DNA of 44,999 nucleotides from Christensenella sp. UBA7588 (GCA_002478945.1 DLKM01000014.1:1-44999); one strand, 5' to 3'. Shown: positions 15,783-24,304, numbered from the stretch's first letter. Notes: generated by a model not told the origin, from the sequence alone. Numbers and translations: made by a program.

Positions 15783-16475
15783 ATGGTAGCGAAAAGTAAA
15801 AGAATAATATTGATTTTGATTCTGGCAGTATTGTCGGGTGTGTTATTGTTTTCGTTTTTCGGATGTACGAAATATCCCGAAGATTATACTCTCGAAGAAC
15901 ATGAAAAAAACATTTCTCAACGTTTAGAAAAACATTACTTAAAAGAGGGGGAAACGTATTCTCTATATCCGATTTATACAAAAGATGATGTTTTGAAGTA
16001 TTTTCTAGTTGAGTTTTCTACCGACAGATATATGTTTATTATGGTTAGAAAAACAAGTTTTAAGTTTCGTTTTCTCAACGGTAAATATTCAATCTACGCT
16101 TTTGCCGCTGATTTGACCTGGGACAGGTATAGACTTGAAGAGACTATGGATAAAGAAGTATATGGAGAGCAAGTTATATGGTCTGTACAAAAAACCATTT
16201 ACAAGAACGGAAAAGATAGCGGCTATTACGAAACAGATAATAATGGAGAACAAATACACCACAAAAGCAGTCCTTATACCATAGCGAAAGTGCTAAACCA
16301 AAAGTTGTATCTATTAGAAAACGAGAGTAACTATTGGTATATCCCCGCAATCAAATTGGATGACGAAAATTACGTTAATCTTGTGTCAATGGCAAAATTT
16401 AACGTGTCAACCGATTTTACATTACAAGAAAAAATGGAAATTCCATTTACGCTTGATCCCCATGCGCATTTTTGA
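15783..16475 (+). CDS. Predicted lipoprotein, array copy 3
   Basis: 230 residues with lipobox FFGC (Cys28) and TKYPEDYTLEEHEKNISQRLEKHY, as in copy 1. It is more diverged in the middle (YPIYTKDDVLKYFLVEF replaces VYPLYDENDK..) but keeps W.RYRLEE, SSPYTIAKVLNQKLYLL and VNLVSMAKF. An AAAGGAG site is 6 bases before the ATG. The first ~100 bases of this gene are repeated almost exactly at 16492, showing recent recombination inside the array. Function unknown. Confidence 0.72.
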   Translation: MVAKSKRIILILILAVLSGVLLFSFFGCTKYPEDYTLEEHEKNISQRLEKHYLKEGETYSLYPIYTKDDVLKYFLVEFSTDRYMFIMVRKTSFKFRFLNGKYSIYAFAADLTWDRYRLEETMDKEVYGEQVIWSVQKTIYKNGKDSGYYETDNNGEQIHHKSSPYTIAKVLNQKLYLLENESNYWYIPAIKLDDENYVNLVSMAKFNVSTDFTLQEKMEIPFTLDPHAHF

Positions 16476-16491
16476 TAATTGCGAGAATGAT

Positions 16492-16596
16492 ATGGTAGCG
16501 AAAAGTAAAAGAATAATATCGATTTTGATTCTGGCAGTATTGTCGGGGGTGTTATTGTTTTCGTTTTTCGGATGTACGAAATATCTTGAATATTAA
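16492..16596 (+). pseudogene. Truncated lipoprotein copy (signal peptide only)
   Basis: An ATG frame of 34 codons repeats the signal peptide and lipobox (FFGCTKY) of copy 3 with only a few base changes over ~95 bases, then stops at TAA within the YPEDY motif. The upstream AGAATGATATGG context is copied too, though the AAAGGAG site is not fully retained. This looks like a deletion or gene-conversion remnant of a fifth array member rather than a working gene. Confidence 0.8.
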
Positions 16597-16646
16597 TGTC
16601 AGCTTCAATTTTAAGGACAAATTATAAACTAAATAAAGGAGAAACT

Positions 16647-16703
16647 ATGAAGCACGAAGGAGAAAACTATGAAACAAGAATAATAAAATGGAGGATAAAA
16701 TGA
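16647..16703 (+). CDS. Possible 18-residue leader peptide coupled to lipoprotein copy 4
   Basis: AAAGGAG lies 5 bases before ATG 16647. The frame encodes MKHEGENYETRIIKWRIK and its TGA overlaps the next ATG (ATGA at 16700-16703). A homologous stretch (GAGAATACTATGAAA..AGGAGG) precedes copy 2, but there the peptide differs and runs past the start, so the nucleotide layout rather than the peptide is conserved. It may be a translational-coupling leader. Confidence 0.3.
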   Translation: MKHEGENYETRIIKWRIK

Positions 16704-17395
16704 GAGTGAAAAGTAGAAAAAACATCGCGATTTTGGCGTTGACATCAATATTGTGCATATCGATATTTTCGTTGGTCGGATGTCATAAAACGCTCGATCC
16801 CGACGATTATACAACGGAAGAACATATTGAGATGATTTCAAAAAAAGTGCAGGCAAGATACATCGACAGAGAGAACGGTTTATACGATTCTTTTTCCGTC
16901 TATCCGTTATATTCCATCGATGAAACGGTTTGCATGTATCTCGTAGAATTTGAACCGTATGGCTTTTTGTTGATAAAACCGTATAAAGAACCGTATAGTC
17001 GTTTTGTGCACACAAGTATGTATCGGTTCGATGACAGTTATATGCTGAGAACGGGTGGACCGTGGAGACGGTATAGATTTGGGACTGCTGATTGTTTGCC
17101 TGAACCATTTAATGAATTTGGATTAAAACCCAACGATAGGCAGCGAGTTCCATCCGATAAAATCGAATATTGCGAACTGTCCGAAAGCGGAAACTTTATC
17201 GATTATCAAAAGAGTCCGTATGCCATTGCAAACGTGCTTAATCAAAAACTATATGTCGAAGGTGCGTCTTTCGTTATTAAAAAAGACGACAAGTACTTAA
17301 ACCTCGTATCTATGCTTTTGTATGATGAAAATGAAATAAAAGAATCTGAATATTTAGTTTTCGCGTTCCTTGCCGGATCTGCGAGAATGTTATAG
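16700..17395 (+). CDS. Predicted lipoprotein, array copy 4
   Basis: 231 residues: signal peptide, lipobox LVGC (Cys28), then H-K-T-L-D-P-D-D-Y-T-T-E-E-H and the family landmarks VYPLYSIDETV, YLVEFEPYGFLLI, TSMYR, W.RYRFG, KSPYAIANVLNQKLY, LNLVSM and a C-terminal FLAGSARML. ATG 16700 is preferred to 16688 because GGAGG at 16691-16695 fits it. The giant protein gene begins 9 bases after its stop, so the two are almost certainly co-transcribed. Function unknown; being lipidated, it should stand on the outer membrane face where the secreted giant protein passes. Confidence 0.75.
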   Translation: MRVKSRKNIAILALTSILCISIFSLVGCHKTLDPDDYTTEEHIEMISKKVQARYIDRENGLYDSFSVYPLYSIDETVCMYLVEFEPYGFLLIKPYKEPYSRFVHTSMYRFDDSYMLRTGGPWRRYRFGTADCLPEPFNEFGLKPNDRQRVPSDKIEYCELSESGNFIDYQKSPYAIANVLNQKLYVEGASFVIKKDDKYLNLVSMLLYDENEIKESEYLVFAFLAGSARML

Positions 17396-17404
17396 GAGTG
17401 TATT

Positions 17405-20400
17405 ATGATAAACCACACAAAAGATTATATCTCAAAATTGTATTTAATTTTAATTGTTTTTATATTAGTTTTAATTGTTTGCTGTATAATTGCTAATCCA
17501 GCAACAGCTTTTGCTTTGGATGATAAGATTAAAGCAAAAGATGCCATTGTCTTATCGGATATTGTTCAAGATGGAGGAGATGTTCAATTAAAGGGACGCC
17601 CTGTTGAACTTGAAAAAGTCACAGATGCTCACTACATTAAAAACTATAAATATTTTGTCAATAGTCCAAAGCATAAGATAAATGATGGATTAGATAATAG
17701 GGTTGGAACATGTACAACAGTTGCAATGCAACTTATGCTCGGTTATCATACATATTATACCGATAGACGATTAATTAAAAATGTAGAAGGTCACGATTTT
17801 TTAAGTAACAACTTTGGTCAATTACAATACAATCCATTAGTATTTGGGTATGATGATTTTAGTTTTGGATATGATGAAGATGGCAAAGTTGTTATAAATG
17901 GTGCTGGTGCTTTAGGAACAGAGGATCTTGTCTACCAAGAAATTTATAATCGAACGCCTCTCGGAGATACTGATATAGGGCAAAATTTTGTTTCGGTTAA
18001 TATTGGCACAATGAGTTTTCTTTCAGAGTATTCAGTGATTGCTAATCAAGTTGATATAAACTTTAGTCTATCATATAACAAAGATGAAGTAGTTGCAGAA
18101 CTGGATGCCCATAGACCTATTATTTTAGGGACAAAAACTTTAAGTGAAGACGGAGAAAAAAGTTATCATGTTGTGATAGCATATGGATATGCGTTGTACG
18201 AAGGAAAGTTTGGTTATATTTGCAATATGGGATGGTATGCATCGGATTGTATGACTTGGGTTCCCGAAAACTATTTCCATTTCCAAAATATCGTACACAT
18301 CAACCACGAGCATACTTTGGTTGATCAACAAGTTAATATCGAGAATGCTTGTAGACATTTCAAATGCTCTGAATGCGGCAGTGATATACTGGACGATTTA
18401 TACGAGGTAAGTGCTGACGGAAATACTATAACCTCATTGAAATATAATCCGTTACCCGACACGGTTCTTCCCCAAATAATTAATGGAAAGAGTATAACTG
18501 GGATTGCAAGTAATGTTTTCAAAGGGACATCTATTTCATCTATTGATTTAGGGAAATGTACATATCTTGGAGAAGGAGTTTTCGAAAACTGTACCTTATT
18601 ATCAGAAGTAGTTTTCCCAAAAGGATTAACGATGACATATATTCCTGATAACTGCTTTAAGGGCTGTTCTAATCTATCTATGATTACTCTTCCGTCTACT
18701 GTAACCGATATTGGTCGCGCCGCATTTGAGGACTGCTCTAAGCTGACGTCAATCGGGAATATAATTAATTTGGTGAACATAGGTGCTTTCGCTTTTAGAA
18801 ATTGCACAAATTTAAGTTCGTTTACGGGATATGCAAAACTTTCGTCGATAGGGCAAGGTGCTTTTGCAGGATGCAACAGTTGCAGACTCAGCGTATTGGG
18901 AAATAATGCAAGTTTTTGTTCTGAAAACAATATCATCTATAATAAGGACAAAACCATTATTTATGGAAGCGGAAAGATTCCTTCTACACTTGACCTATGT
19001 GGCGTGCAGACGATTATGGCGTCTGCTTTTGAGAATAATACAAATATCCAAAAGGTATATTTCGGACAGATAAATATCGGAAATCGCGCCTTCTATGGAT
19101 GTACAAATATGACAGAGGCATATTTTGACGATTTTTTGATAGCAGAGTTTGGAAACGATTGCTTTACTCAAGACTCATTTAGAGCATATGTGCCTTATTT
19201 CTTACAATCATCATATCGATACGCACTATCTAGCTACACTAATAATATAGTTTCAAGACAGTTTTGCGTAACGTATTTTTCAGACGGTGTTCAAAAAGGA
19301 ACCGCTATCAATTATTACGGAGATATCGTGTCCGATTTGCCTATTTTAACTAAAAACGGATATACATTTGACGGCTGGTATAAGGATGCAAATTATTCGT
19401 TCGGAAAAATTTCAGATGACGAATCCGGAAAATGGCAGGAAAAGGAAGACGTCGCTCTTTACGCGAAGTGGAATGCTAATACATATACCATCACGTTTGA
19501 GGGAATCGGGTGCGATAATCTGGAACCTAAAGACGTCGTGTTTAACGAAAGAATCGGAGAACTGCCTCTGCCTACCAGAACGGGATATGAGTTTGTAGAG
19601 TGGAGAAACGAGCAAGACGAAGTGGTTTCGCCAGAGGACTTATACCAAACCGTAGGTAACGTAAAACTTGTCGCGATATGGAGAGCCAAAACATACACGA
19701 TAACCTTTCATTTTTGTGACGGAACTCTTGAGATTGAAACCGTACAATGCGTTTATAATGAAATATTCGAGACGTTCCCCGCCGCGGAACGAATTGGTTA
19801 TTCTTTAAAAGAGTGGAATACGGCAGAGGACGGTAGCGGCGAACATTATGATTCAGGGTTCGTTTATACTTATGACGGGAATCTTGATTTGTATGCGCAA
19901 TGGGATGTAGTGACTTATTCCATAATATACGTTCTAAACGGCGGTATCAACGGCGCAAGCAATCCCGTGGTTTATACGATAGAAAGCGAAGATATTATTC
20001 TCAATCCCGCAACGAAATCGGGTTATTCATTCGTTGGATGGAGAAAAGACGATTCTATCGTACAAAAGATAGAAAGCGGCTCTTTCGGAAACATTGAATT
20101 AGTGGCTGTGTGGCAGGCTAATATATATACCGTAACTTTGAATGCGAATGGCGGTATTTTGGACGGAAATAACACTTTAACCGTTGAATATGATGAAATA
20201 TTTGCTATAGAAAACGGTATTTCTCGAGAAGGTTATGATTTCTTGGGATGGTATGACGCAAATGACGTAAAATATGCTAATTCGGATGGCGCGTGCGTTA
20301 AAAAGTGGGATAAAACCGCAAATGCAACCCTGTTTGCAAAATGGTCGATAAAAAGCTATGAAATCCAAATTAACAATAACAATACGGTTACTTGGATTGG

Positions 20401-23044
20401 ACCAAACGGCTTGTCCACGGTAAAAACGTCGATTAATTACGGAACGGTAATCGATTCAATAAATCTTATTGCCGTTTTCAAAGAATCATCGCAAGGTTAT
20501 AAAGAAGGCCATATTTTTGACCGTTTCGAATACGCTGACTCGGAAATGAAGTGGGATAAAGTTCCCGATTTGGGGGATAACGGCGCGACAATAACGATAA
20601 TTCCGATTTGGGAAAAAGAGGAGTATACCATTTATTTTCAAACGGGCATTGCTCAGTTGTTGATTCCTCCGATTACCATAAAATACGATGCATATATTGA
20701 GTTGCCTACAGACGTTAATAAAATAGGATATGAGTTTAACGGTTGGAGCAAAACAGTCGGGGGAGACGTTTTATCGTGGACAAGAGTACCCGATTTAACA
20801 CCGAACGTTCAAAAAGACGGTTCTATTGAATTGTATGCGGTATATACACCGATTGAATATACGATAAGTTATGTTCTATATGATGGAATCAATGCTCAAG
20901 AAAATCCTTTAACTTATAATATAACTCAAAATATAACACTAAAATCGCCTTCAAAGACGGGCTACATCTTTGGCGGTTGGTTTTCCGATAGCGATTTTTC
21001 AACTAAAATAAACACTATTTCGGAAACAACAGGGAATAAAACGTTGTATGCAAAGTGGATACCTATAGAATATACTATTTATTATCACTCGAACGAAGGC
21101 TCGTCATCATTAGAAATAAGCGAACACGAGTTTAATAAATCTAGTAAATTGAGACCAAATACGTTTGAAAAGAGAGGTTACGGTTTTTCAGGTTGGGCAA
21201 CGAGTGAAAATGGTGCGGTTCAGTATAACGATTGCGAAAATATATTGAATTTATCTGCTATAAACAACGACGTTATTCATTTGTATGCTGTTTGGACGGC
21301 AAATAATTATCAAATCGAATATATAGCGAACGGCGGATATGGCGTAATGTCGAATAGCAACCACACATATGATAAATTCTCAAATCTTAATAGTTGTAAA
21401 TATGAAAGAACCGGTTATTCGTTTGCAGGATGGTCGCTATCTGCGCAAGGGGAAAAGGTTTATTCCGATGGCGATAGCGTTATAAACTTATCATACACTT
21501 TTAATGGCGTCGTTTCGCTATATGCGGTGTGGTTACCTAACACATATACCGTAACGTTTGATATGCAAGGCGGAAGCAGCGGAACGTCGATGATAATTGC
21601 AACGTATGACGCCGATTTGCCCGATATTATGCCGCCTGAACGTAAAGGATATATTTTTAAGGGATACTTTGACGGGAAGCAAGCTAGCGGCAAGCAATAC
21701 TATAAGAGCGGTAATCCGAGCAAGGGCGTTTCGAAGTATGATAAAGCAAGCAATATCACATTATACGCATTTTGGGAAAAGCAGTACTATGATGTTACTA
21801 TATACAACGAAGATGATTCTGTCTTTAGAGCCGTACAAGTAGCATTTGGAGAGCAGATGCCTGAGTTTGCCGTGTTTGCCCCGAAAAAGAACGGATATAC
21901 GTTCAACGGATACTTTACGGAGAAAAACGGCAACGGAATTAAGTATTATACAATGGCGTATCGAAATGATGAACAAACAGCAATGATTGAAGGCACAAAC
22001 TATCATTATTGCGAACAGGTAGATTCTTGTAGGAAAATGGACCAGTATAACGGATTTTCATTATATCCGAGTTTTTCTTCGCTTGAATTGGATTATACAT
22101 ATAGTATATATTGCGATAAAAATGTTGTAGCCACACAAAAAATTCATGTTAGCGGCAAGAATAAATCGACGACGGTAACAGCACCTGCTGTTAGCGGATA
22201 TACATTTAGTCATTTTCTGTACGGACTGAAACAATATAACAACTCAACGTCAACTATTCCGTTCACATTGAGAAGAAGTAATAGCGATAGTGATGGCAGA
22301 GTTAAATTAGGCTATGTGTTTTCTGCTGTTTACACGAAGAATCAAGACAGTTGTGTTGTGCCGGGAACCCTAATCACTTTGGCAAATGGCGTACAGGTAC
22401 CGGTGGAAACATTGACGGGTAACGAACAACTTCTCGTTTGGAATATGCTTACGGGGCAGTTTGATTCTGCTCCGATAGTCTTTGTCGACAACGAACCGCG
22501 GGGAATCAGAGACGTTATCAATTTGAGTTTTTCGGACGGAACTATAGTGAGAGTTATTTCAGAGCATGCATTTTGGGATGTAGATATGAATCAATATGTG
22601 TATTTAGACGAAAATGCGGCACAGTATATCGGTCATCGTTTCAATAAACAGGTGTTTGATGAAAACGGTAATATGATATGGATTGGAGTACGGTTGACGG
22701 ACGTTACCGTTACCGAAGAAGAAACGACTGCGTGGAGTCCGGTTACATATAGCCATTTGTGTTATTATGTGAACGGAATGCTCTCAATTCCGGGAGGTAT
22801 TTCGGGATTGTTCAATTATCTGTCGGTCGATAGTGAAACAATGACGATAAATCAGACTGCGCTTGCGGAAGATATTGAACGATATGGATTGTTTACATAT
22901 GAAGAGTTCTCCGAATTAGTAACTATTACACCCGAGGTGTTTGATGCATTCAATGGACAATACCTAAAAATAGCCATCGGAAAGGGAATGATTACAGTCG
23001 ATGAGATACAGTCATTGCTGAACAGATATGCACAATTTTTTTAA
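17405..23044 (+). CDS. Giant secreted protein: papain-like protease, BspA-type LRRs, Listeria-Bacteroides repeats, Hint domain
   Basis: 1879 residues. Residues ~10-38 form a hydrophobic signal or anchor. Residues ~75-300 look like a C39/C10-type cysteine protease domain: Cys103 in GTCTTVAMQLMLGYH, His255 in SYHVVIAYGY and Asn274 in NMGWY form a plausible triad. A short Cys pair (CSECGSD) follows. Residues ~340-615 are BspA-like leucine-rich repeats (SSIDLGKCTYLGEGVFENCT, AFEDCSKLTSIG). Residues ~620-1640 carry about 13 Listeria-Bacteroides (Flg_new) repeats with the GY.F.GW core. Cys1650 starts a Hint fold (SCVVPGTLITLANG, ISEHAFW, HLCYYVNGMLS) that lacks the final His-Asn of inteins. About 85 helical residues end the protein. 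No LPXTG. The role may be a self-processing surface or secreted adhesin/protease; substrate unknown. The 5' third is AT-richer than the rest. Confidence 0.82.
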   Translation: MINHTKDYISKLYLILIVFILVLIVCCIIANPATAFALDDKIKAKDAIVLSDIVQDGGDVQLKGRPVELEKVTDAHYIKNYKYFVNSPKHKINDGLDNRVGTCTTVAMQLMLGYHTYYTDRRLIKNVEGHDFLSNNFGQLQYNPLVFGYDDFSFGYDEDGKVVINGAGALGTEDLVYQEIYNRTPLGDTDIGQNFVSVNIGTMSFLSEYSVIANQVDINFSLSYNKDEVVAELDAHRPIILGTKTLSEDGEKSYHVVIAYGYALYEGKFGYICNMGWYASDCMTWVPENYFHFQNIVHINHEHTLVDQQVNIENACRHFKCSECGSDILDDLYEVSADGNTITSLKYNPLPDTVLPQIINGKSITGIASNVFKGTSISSIDLGKCTYLGEGVFENCTLLSEVVFPKGLTMTYIPDNCFKGCSNLSMITLPSTVTDIGRAAFEDCSKLTSIGNIINLVNIGAFAFRNCTNLSSFTGYAKLSSIGQGAFAGCNSCRLSVLGNNASFCSENNIIYNKDKTIIYGSGKIPSTLDLCGVQTIMASAFENNTNIQKVYFGQINIGNRAFYGCTNMTEAYFDDFLIAEFGNDCFTQDSFRAYVPYFLQSSYRYALSSYTNNIVSRQFCVTYFSDGVQKGTAINYYGDIVSDLPILTKNGYTFDGWYKDANYSFGKISDDESGKWQEKEDVALYAKWNANTYTITFEGIGCDNLEPKDVVFNERIGELPLPTRTGYEFVEWRNEQDEVVSPEDLYQTVGNVKLVAIWRAKTYTITFHFCDGTLEIETVQCVYNEIFETFPAAERIGYSLKEWNTAEDGSGEHYDSGFVYTYDGNLDLYAQWDVVTYSIIYVLNGGINGASNPVVYTIESEDIILNPATKSGYSFVGWRKDDSIVQKIESGSFGNIELVAVWQANIYTVTLNANGGILDGNNTLTVEYDEIFAIENGISREGYDFLGWYDANDVKYANSDGACVKKWDKTANATLFAKWSIKSYEIQINNNNTVTWIGPNGLSTVKTSINYGTVIDSINLIAVFKESSQGYKEGHIFDRFEYADSEMKWDKVPDLGDNGATITIIPIWEKEEYTIYFQTGIAQLLIPPITIKYDAYIELPTDVNKIGYEFNGWSKTVGGDVLSWTRVPDLTPNVQKDGSIELYAVYTPIEYTISYVLYDGINAQENPLTYNITQNITLKSPSKTGYIFGGWFSDSDFSTKINTISETTGNKTLYAKWIPIEYTIYYHSNEGSSSLEISEHEFNKSSKLRPNTFEKRGYGFSGWATSENGAVQYNDCENILNLSAINNDVIHLYAVWTANNYQIEYIANGGYGVMSNSNHTYDKFSNLNSCKYERTGYSFAGWSLSAQGEKVYSDGDSVINLSYTFNGVVSLYAVWLPNTYTVTFDMQGGSSGTSMIIATYDADLPDIMPPERKGYIFKGYFDGKQASGKQYYKSGNPSKGVSKYDKASNITLYAFWEKQYYDVTIYNEDDSVFRAVQVAFGEQMPEFAVFAPKKNGYTFNGYFTEKNGNGIKYYTMAYRNDEQTAMIEGTNYHYCEQVDSCRKMDQYNGFSLYPSFSSLELDYTYSIYCDKNVVATQKIHVSGKNKSTTVTAPAVSGYTFSHFLYGLKQYNNSTSTIPFTLRRSNSDSDGRVKLGYVFSAVYTKNQDSCVVPGTLITLANGVQVPVETLTGNEQLLVWNMLTGQFDSAPIVFVDNEPRGIRDVINLSFSDGTIVRVISEHAFWDVDMNQYVYLDENAAQYIGHRFNKQVFDENGNMIWIGVRLTDVTVTEEETTAWSPVTYSHLCYYVNGMLSIPGGISGLFNYLSVDSETMTINQTALAEDIERYGLFTYEEFSELVTITPEVFDAFNGQYLKIAIGKGMITVDEIQSLLNRYAQFF

Positions 23045-23326
23045 GATAAAATATGTTTGAGAAAGTGTTACTTTTGCGGATACAATAGTAGAGGCGTGAG
23101 TTAGGGCTCTCGCCTCTACTATTGTGCAAAATTTGACAAGCATATTTTTCAGTTCTAAGAACAACCGACCTTTGTCATTTGTTGTATTCAAACACGTCGA
23201 GCGAAGCGTCTACGCAAACAAACGGTGCTGATGCACCTCCGTGCTATGCGCGGATGTTTGTTTGCTATGTCTGCTACGCACGATTTCCGCAAATGCTACG
23301 CGCTTGCGTTTCTCTTTGCTTGCGGT
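23045..23326. other. Intergenic stretch with large inverted repeats
   Basis: No gene seen. A 15-bp perfect hairpin occupies 23082-23125 (AGTAGAGGCG core, loop near 23100) without a T tract on either side. A second inverted repeat has 10-base arms GCAAACAAAC (23214-23223) and GTTTGTTTGC (23256-23265). Confidence 0.5.
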
Positions 23327-23809
23327 CAGCCCGCAGGGGTTCGTGTTGCATAAAGCAACACCACGATGAAATCGTGGGGAAATCCCTTATTCTTACATAA
23401 AAAAATACCACACATTCGTGTGATATTTTTTTGGTGGAGATAAGGGGATTCGTAGGAAGCGACCAAAACGCTTCTGTAATAGCGGAGAAAGCAAGTTTAC
23501 TTGCGGAGCGAAGCGTTAGCCCGCAGGGGTTCGTGTTGCGTAAAGCAACGCCACGATGAAATCGTGGGGAATCCCTTATTTTACATAAAAAAAATACCAC
23601 ACATTCGTGTGATATTTTTTTGGTGGAGATAAGGGGATTCGTAGGAAGCGACCAGAACGCTTCCGTAATAGCGGAGAAAGCAAGTTTACTTGCGGAGCGA
23701 AGCGTCAGCCCGCAGGGGTTCGTGTTGCATAAAGCAGCACCACGATGAAATCGTGGGGAATCCCCTATTCTTACATAAAAAAATACCACACATTCGTGTG
23801 ATATTTTTT
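23327..23809. repeat. 189-bp tandem repeat containing tRNA-Ala 3' end and terminator copies
   Basis: Near-identical units follow each other with a period of 189-190 bp. Marker CCGCAGGGGT occurs at 23331, 23521 and 23710. The 21 bases of the tRNA-Ala 3' end (CCA plus acceptor and part of the T arm) occur at 23432-23452 and 23621-23641, and as part of the real tRNA at 23810. Each unit also has the tRNA terminator hairpin and short palindromes (CCACGAT.ATCGTGG, GTTGC..GCAAC, GCAAGT..ACTTGC). The units are not CRISPR-like, because they are contiguous without spacers. Confidence 0.85.
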
Positions 23810-23810
23810 T
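23777..23810 (-). terminator. Terminator of the tRNA cluster
   Basis: Directly after the encoded CCA of tRNA-Ala on the minus strand, arms of 15 bases (23796-23810 and 23777-23791) with a 4-base loop pair with one G-U and end in seven T. Copies lie in the tandem units near 23398-23432 and 23587-23621. Confidence 0.8.
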
Positions 23811-23885
23811 GGTGGAGATAAGGGGATTCGAACCCCTGACCTTCGCATTGCGAACGCGACGCTCTACCAACTGAGCCATATCCCC
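23810..23885 (-). tRNA. tRNA-Ala (anticodon CGC)
   Basis: 76 bases including encoded CCA. The acceptor stem GGGGATA/TATCTCC contains the G3-U70 pair that defines alanine identity. The D arm is GGCTCAGTTGGTAGAGC, the anticodon loop TTCGCAA, and the T loop TTCGAAT. It is the last gene of the cluster and the source of the repeat units downstream. Confidence 0.95.
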
Positions 23886-23894
23886 TTAAAAATT

Positions 23895-23923
23895 AGGCTA
23901 TATGCTATATAAGCATATAGCCT
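23895..23923. terminator. Hairpin between tRNA-Lys and tRNA-Ala
   Basis: Perfect 12-bp arms AGGCTATATGCT (23895-23906) and AGCATATAGCCT (23912-23923), with a T-rich tract on the minus-strand side. It may be an attenuating terminator or a processing site. Confidence 0.4.
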
Positions 23924-23926
23924 ATC

Positions 23927-24002
23927 TGGTGACCCACCGGAGATTCGAACTCCGGACCATCGCATTAAAAGTGCGGTGCTCTACCGGCTGAGCTAGTGAG
24001 TC
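23927..24002 (-). tRNA. tRNA-Lys (anticodon TTT)
   Basis: 76 bases with encoded CCA. The acceptor stem is GACTCAC/GTGGGTC (one wobble), the anticodon loop CTTTTAA and the T loop TTCGAAT. Confidence 0.95.
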
Positions 24003-24004
24003 AT

Positions 24005-24079
24005 TGGCAGGGGTAGCTGGATTTGAACCAACGAATGCCAGAATCAAAATCTGGTGCCTTACCGCTTGGCGATACCCCT
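24005..24079 (-). tRNA. tRNA-Gln (anticodon TTG)
   Basis: 75 bases with encoded CCA and discriminator G. The acceptor stem is AGGGGTA/TACCCCT, the anticodon loop is TTTTGAT and the T arm contains GTTCAAATC. A dedicated promoter lies just upstream. Confidence 0.93.
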
Positions 24080-24093
24080 ATCCAGCGCAGTCT

Positions 24094-24122
24094 ATAATAT
24101 CACTTAATTTAACATTTTGCAA
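24094..24122 (-). promoter_or_regulatory. Promoter of tRNA-Gln-Lys-Ala
   Basis: On the minus strand TTGCAA (24122-24117), a 17-base spacer and TATTAT (24099-24094). The predicted start is a few bases before tRNA-Gln. It splits the six tRNAs into two units of three. Confidence 0.65.
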
Positions 24123-24223
24123 CAAAATAAACCGCTTTTTTTGCAAACATTTGTTTGCTTTATGCAAACTCAAGTGAGTTGAGATTCAAAATCCATACAA
24201 CTCAAGAGAGAATGTATTCATTG

Positions 24224-24300
24224 TGGGGTGAATAGTGGGATTCGAACCCACGACCTCCAGGGCCACAACCTGGCACGCTAACCAACTGCGCTATATCCAC
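24224..24300 (-). tRNA. tRNA-His (anticodon GTG)
   Basis: Acceptor stem GTGGATA/TATTCAC, discriminator C and encoded CCA. The anticodon loop is TTGTGGC. The extra G at position -1 needed for histidine identity is encoded (C at 24301 on the plus strand). Confidence 0.95.
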
Positions 24301-24304
24301 CAAA

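Noticed and set aside
23327..23809. CRISPR array
   Set aside because: The units are 189 bp, contiguous and contain no unique spacers; no cas genes are present.
23274..23879. 201-codon minus-strand frame through tRNA-Ala and the tandem units
   Set aside because: It starts inside the tRNA and repeats with the 189-bp period, so it is an artefact of a repeat length divisible by three.
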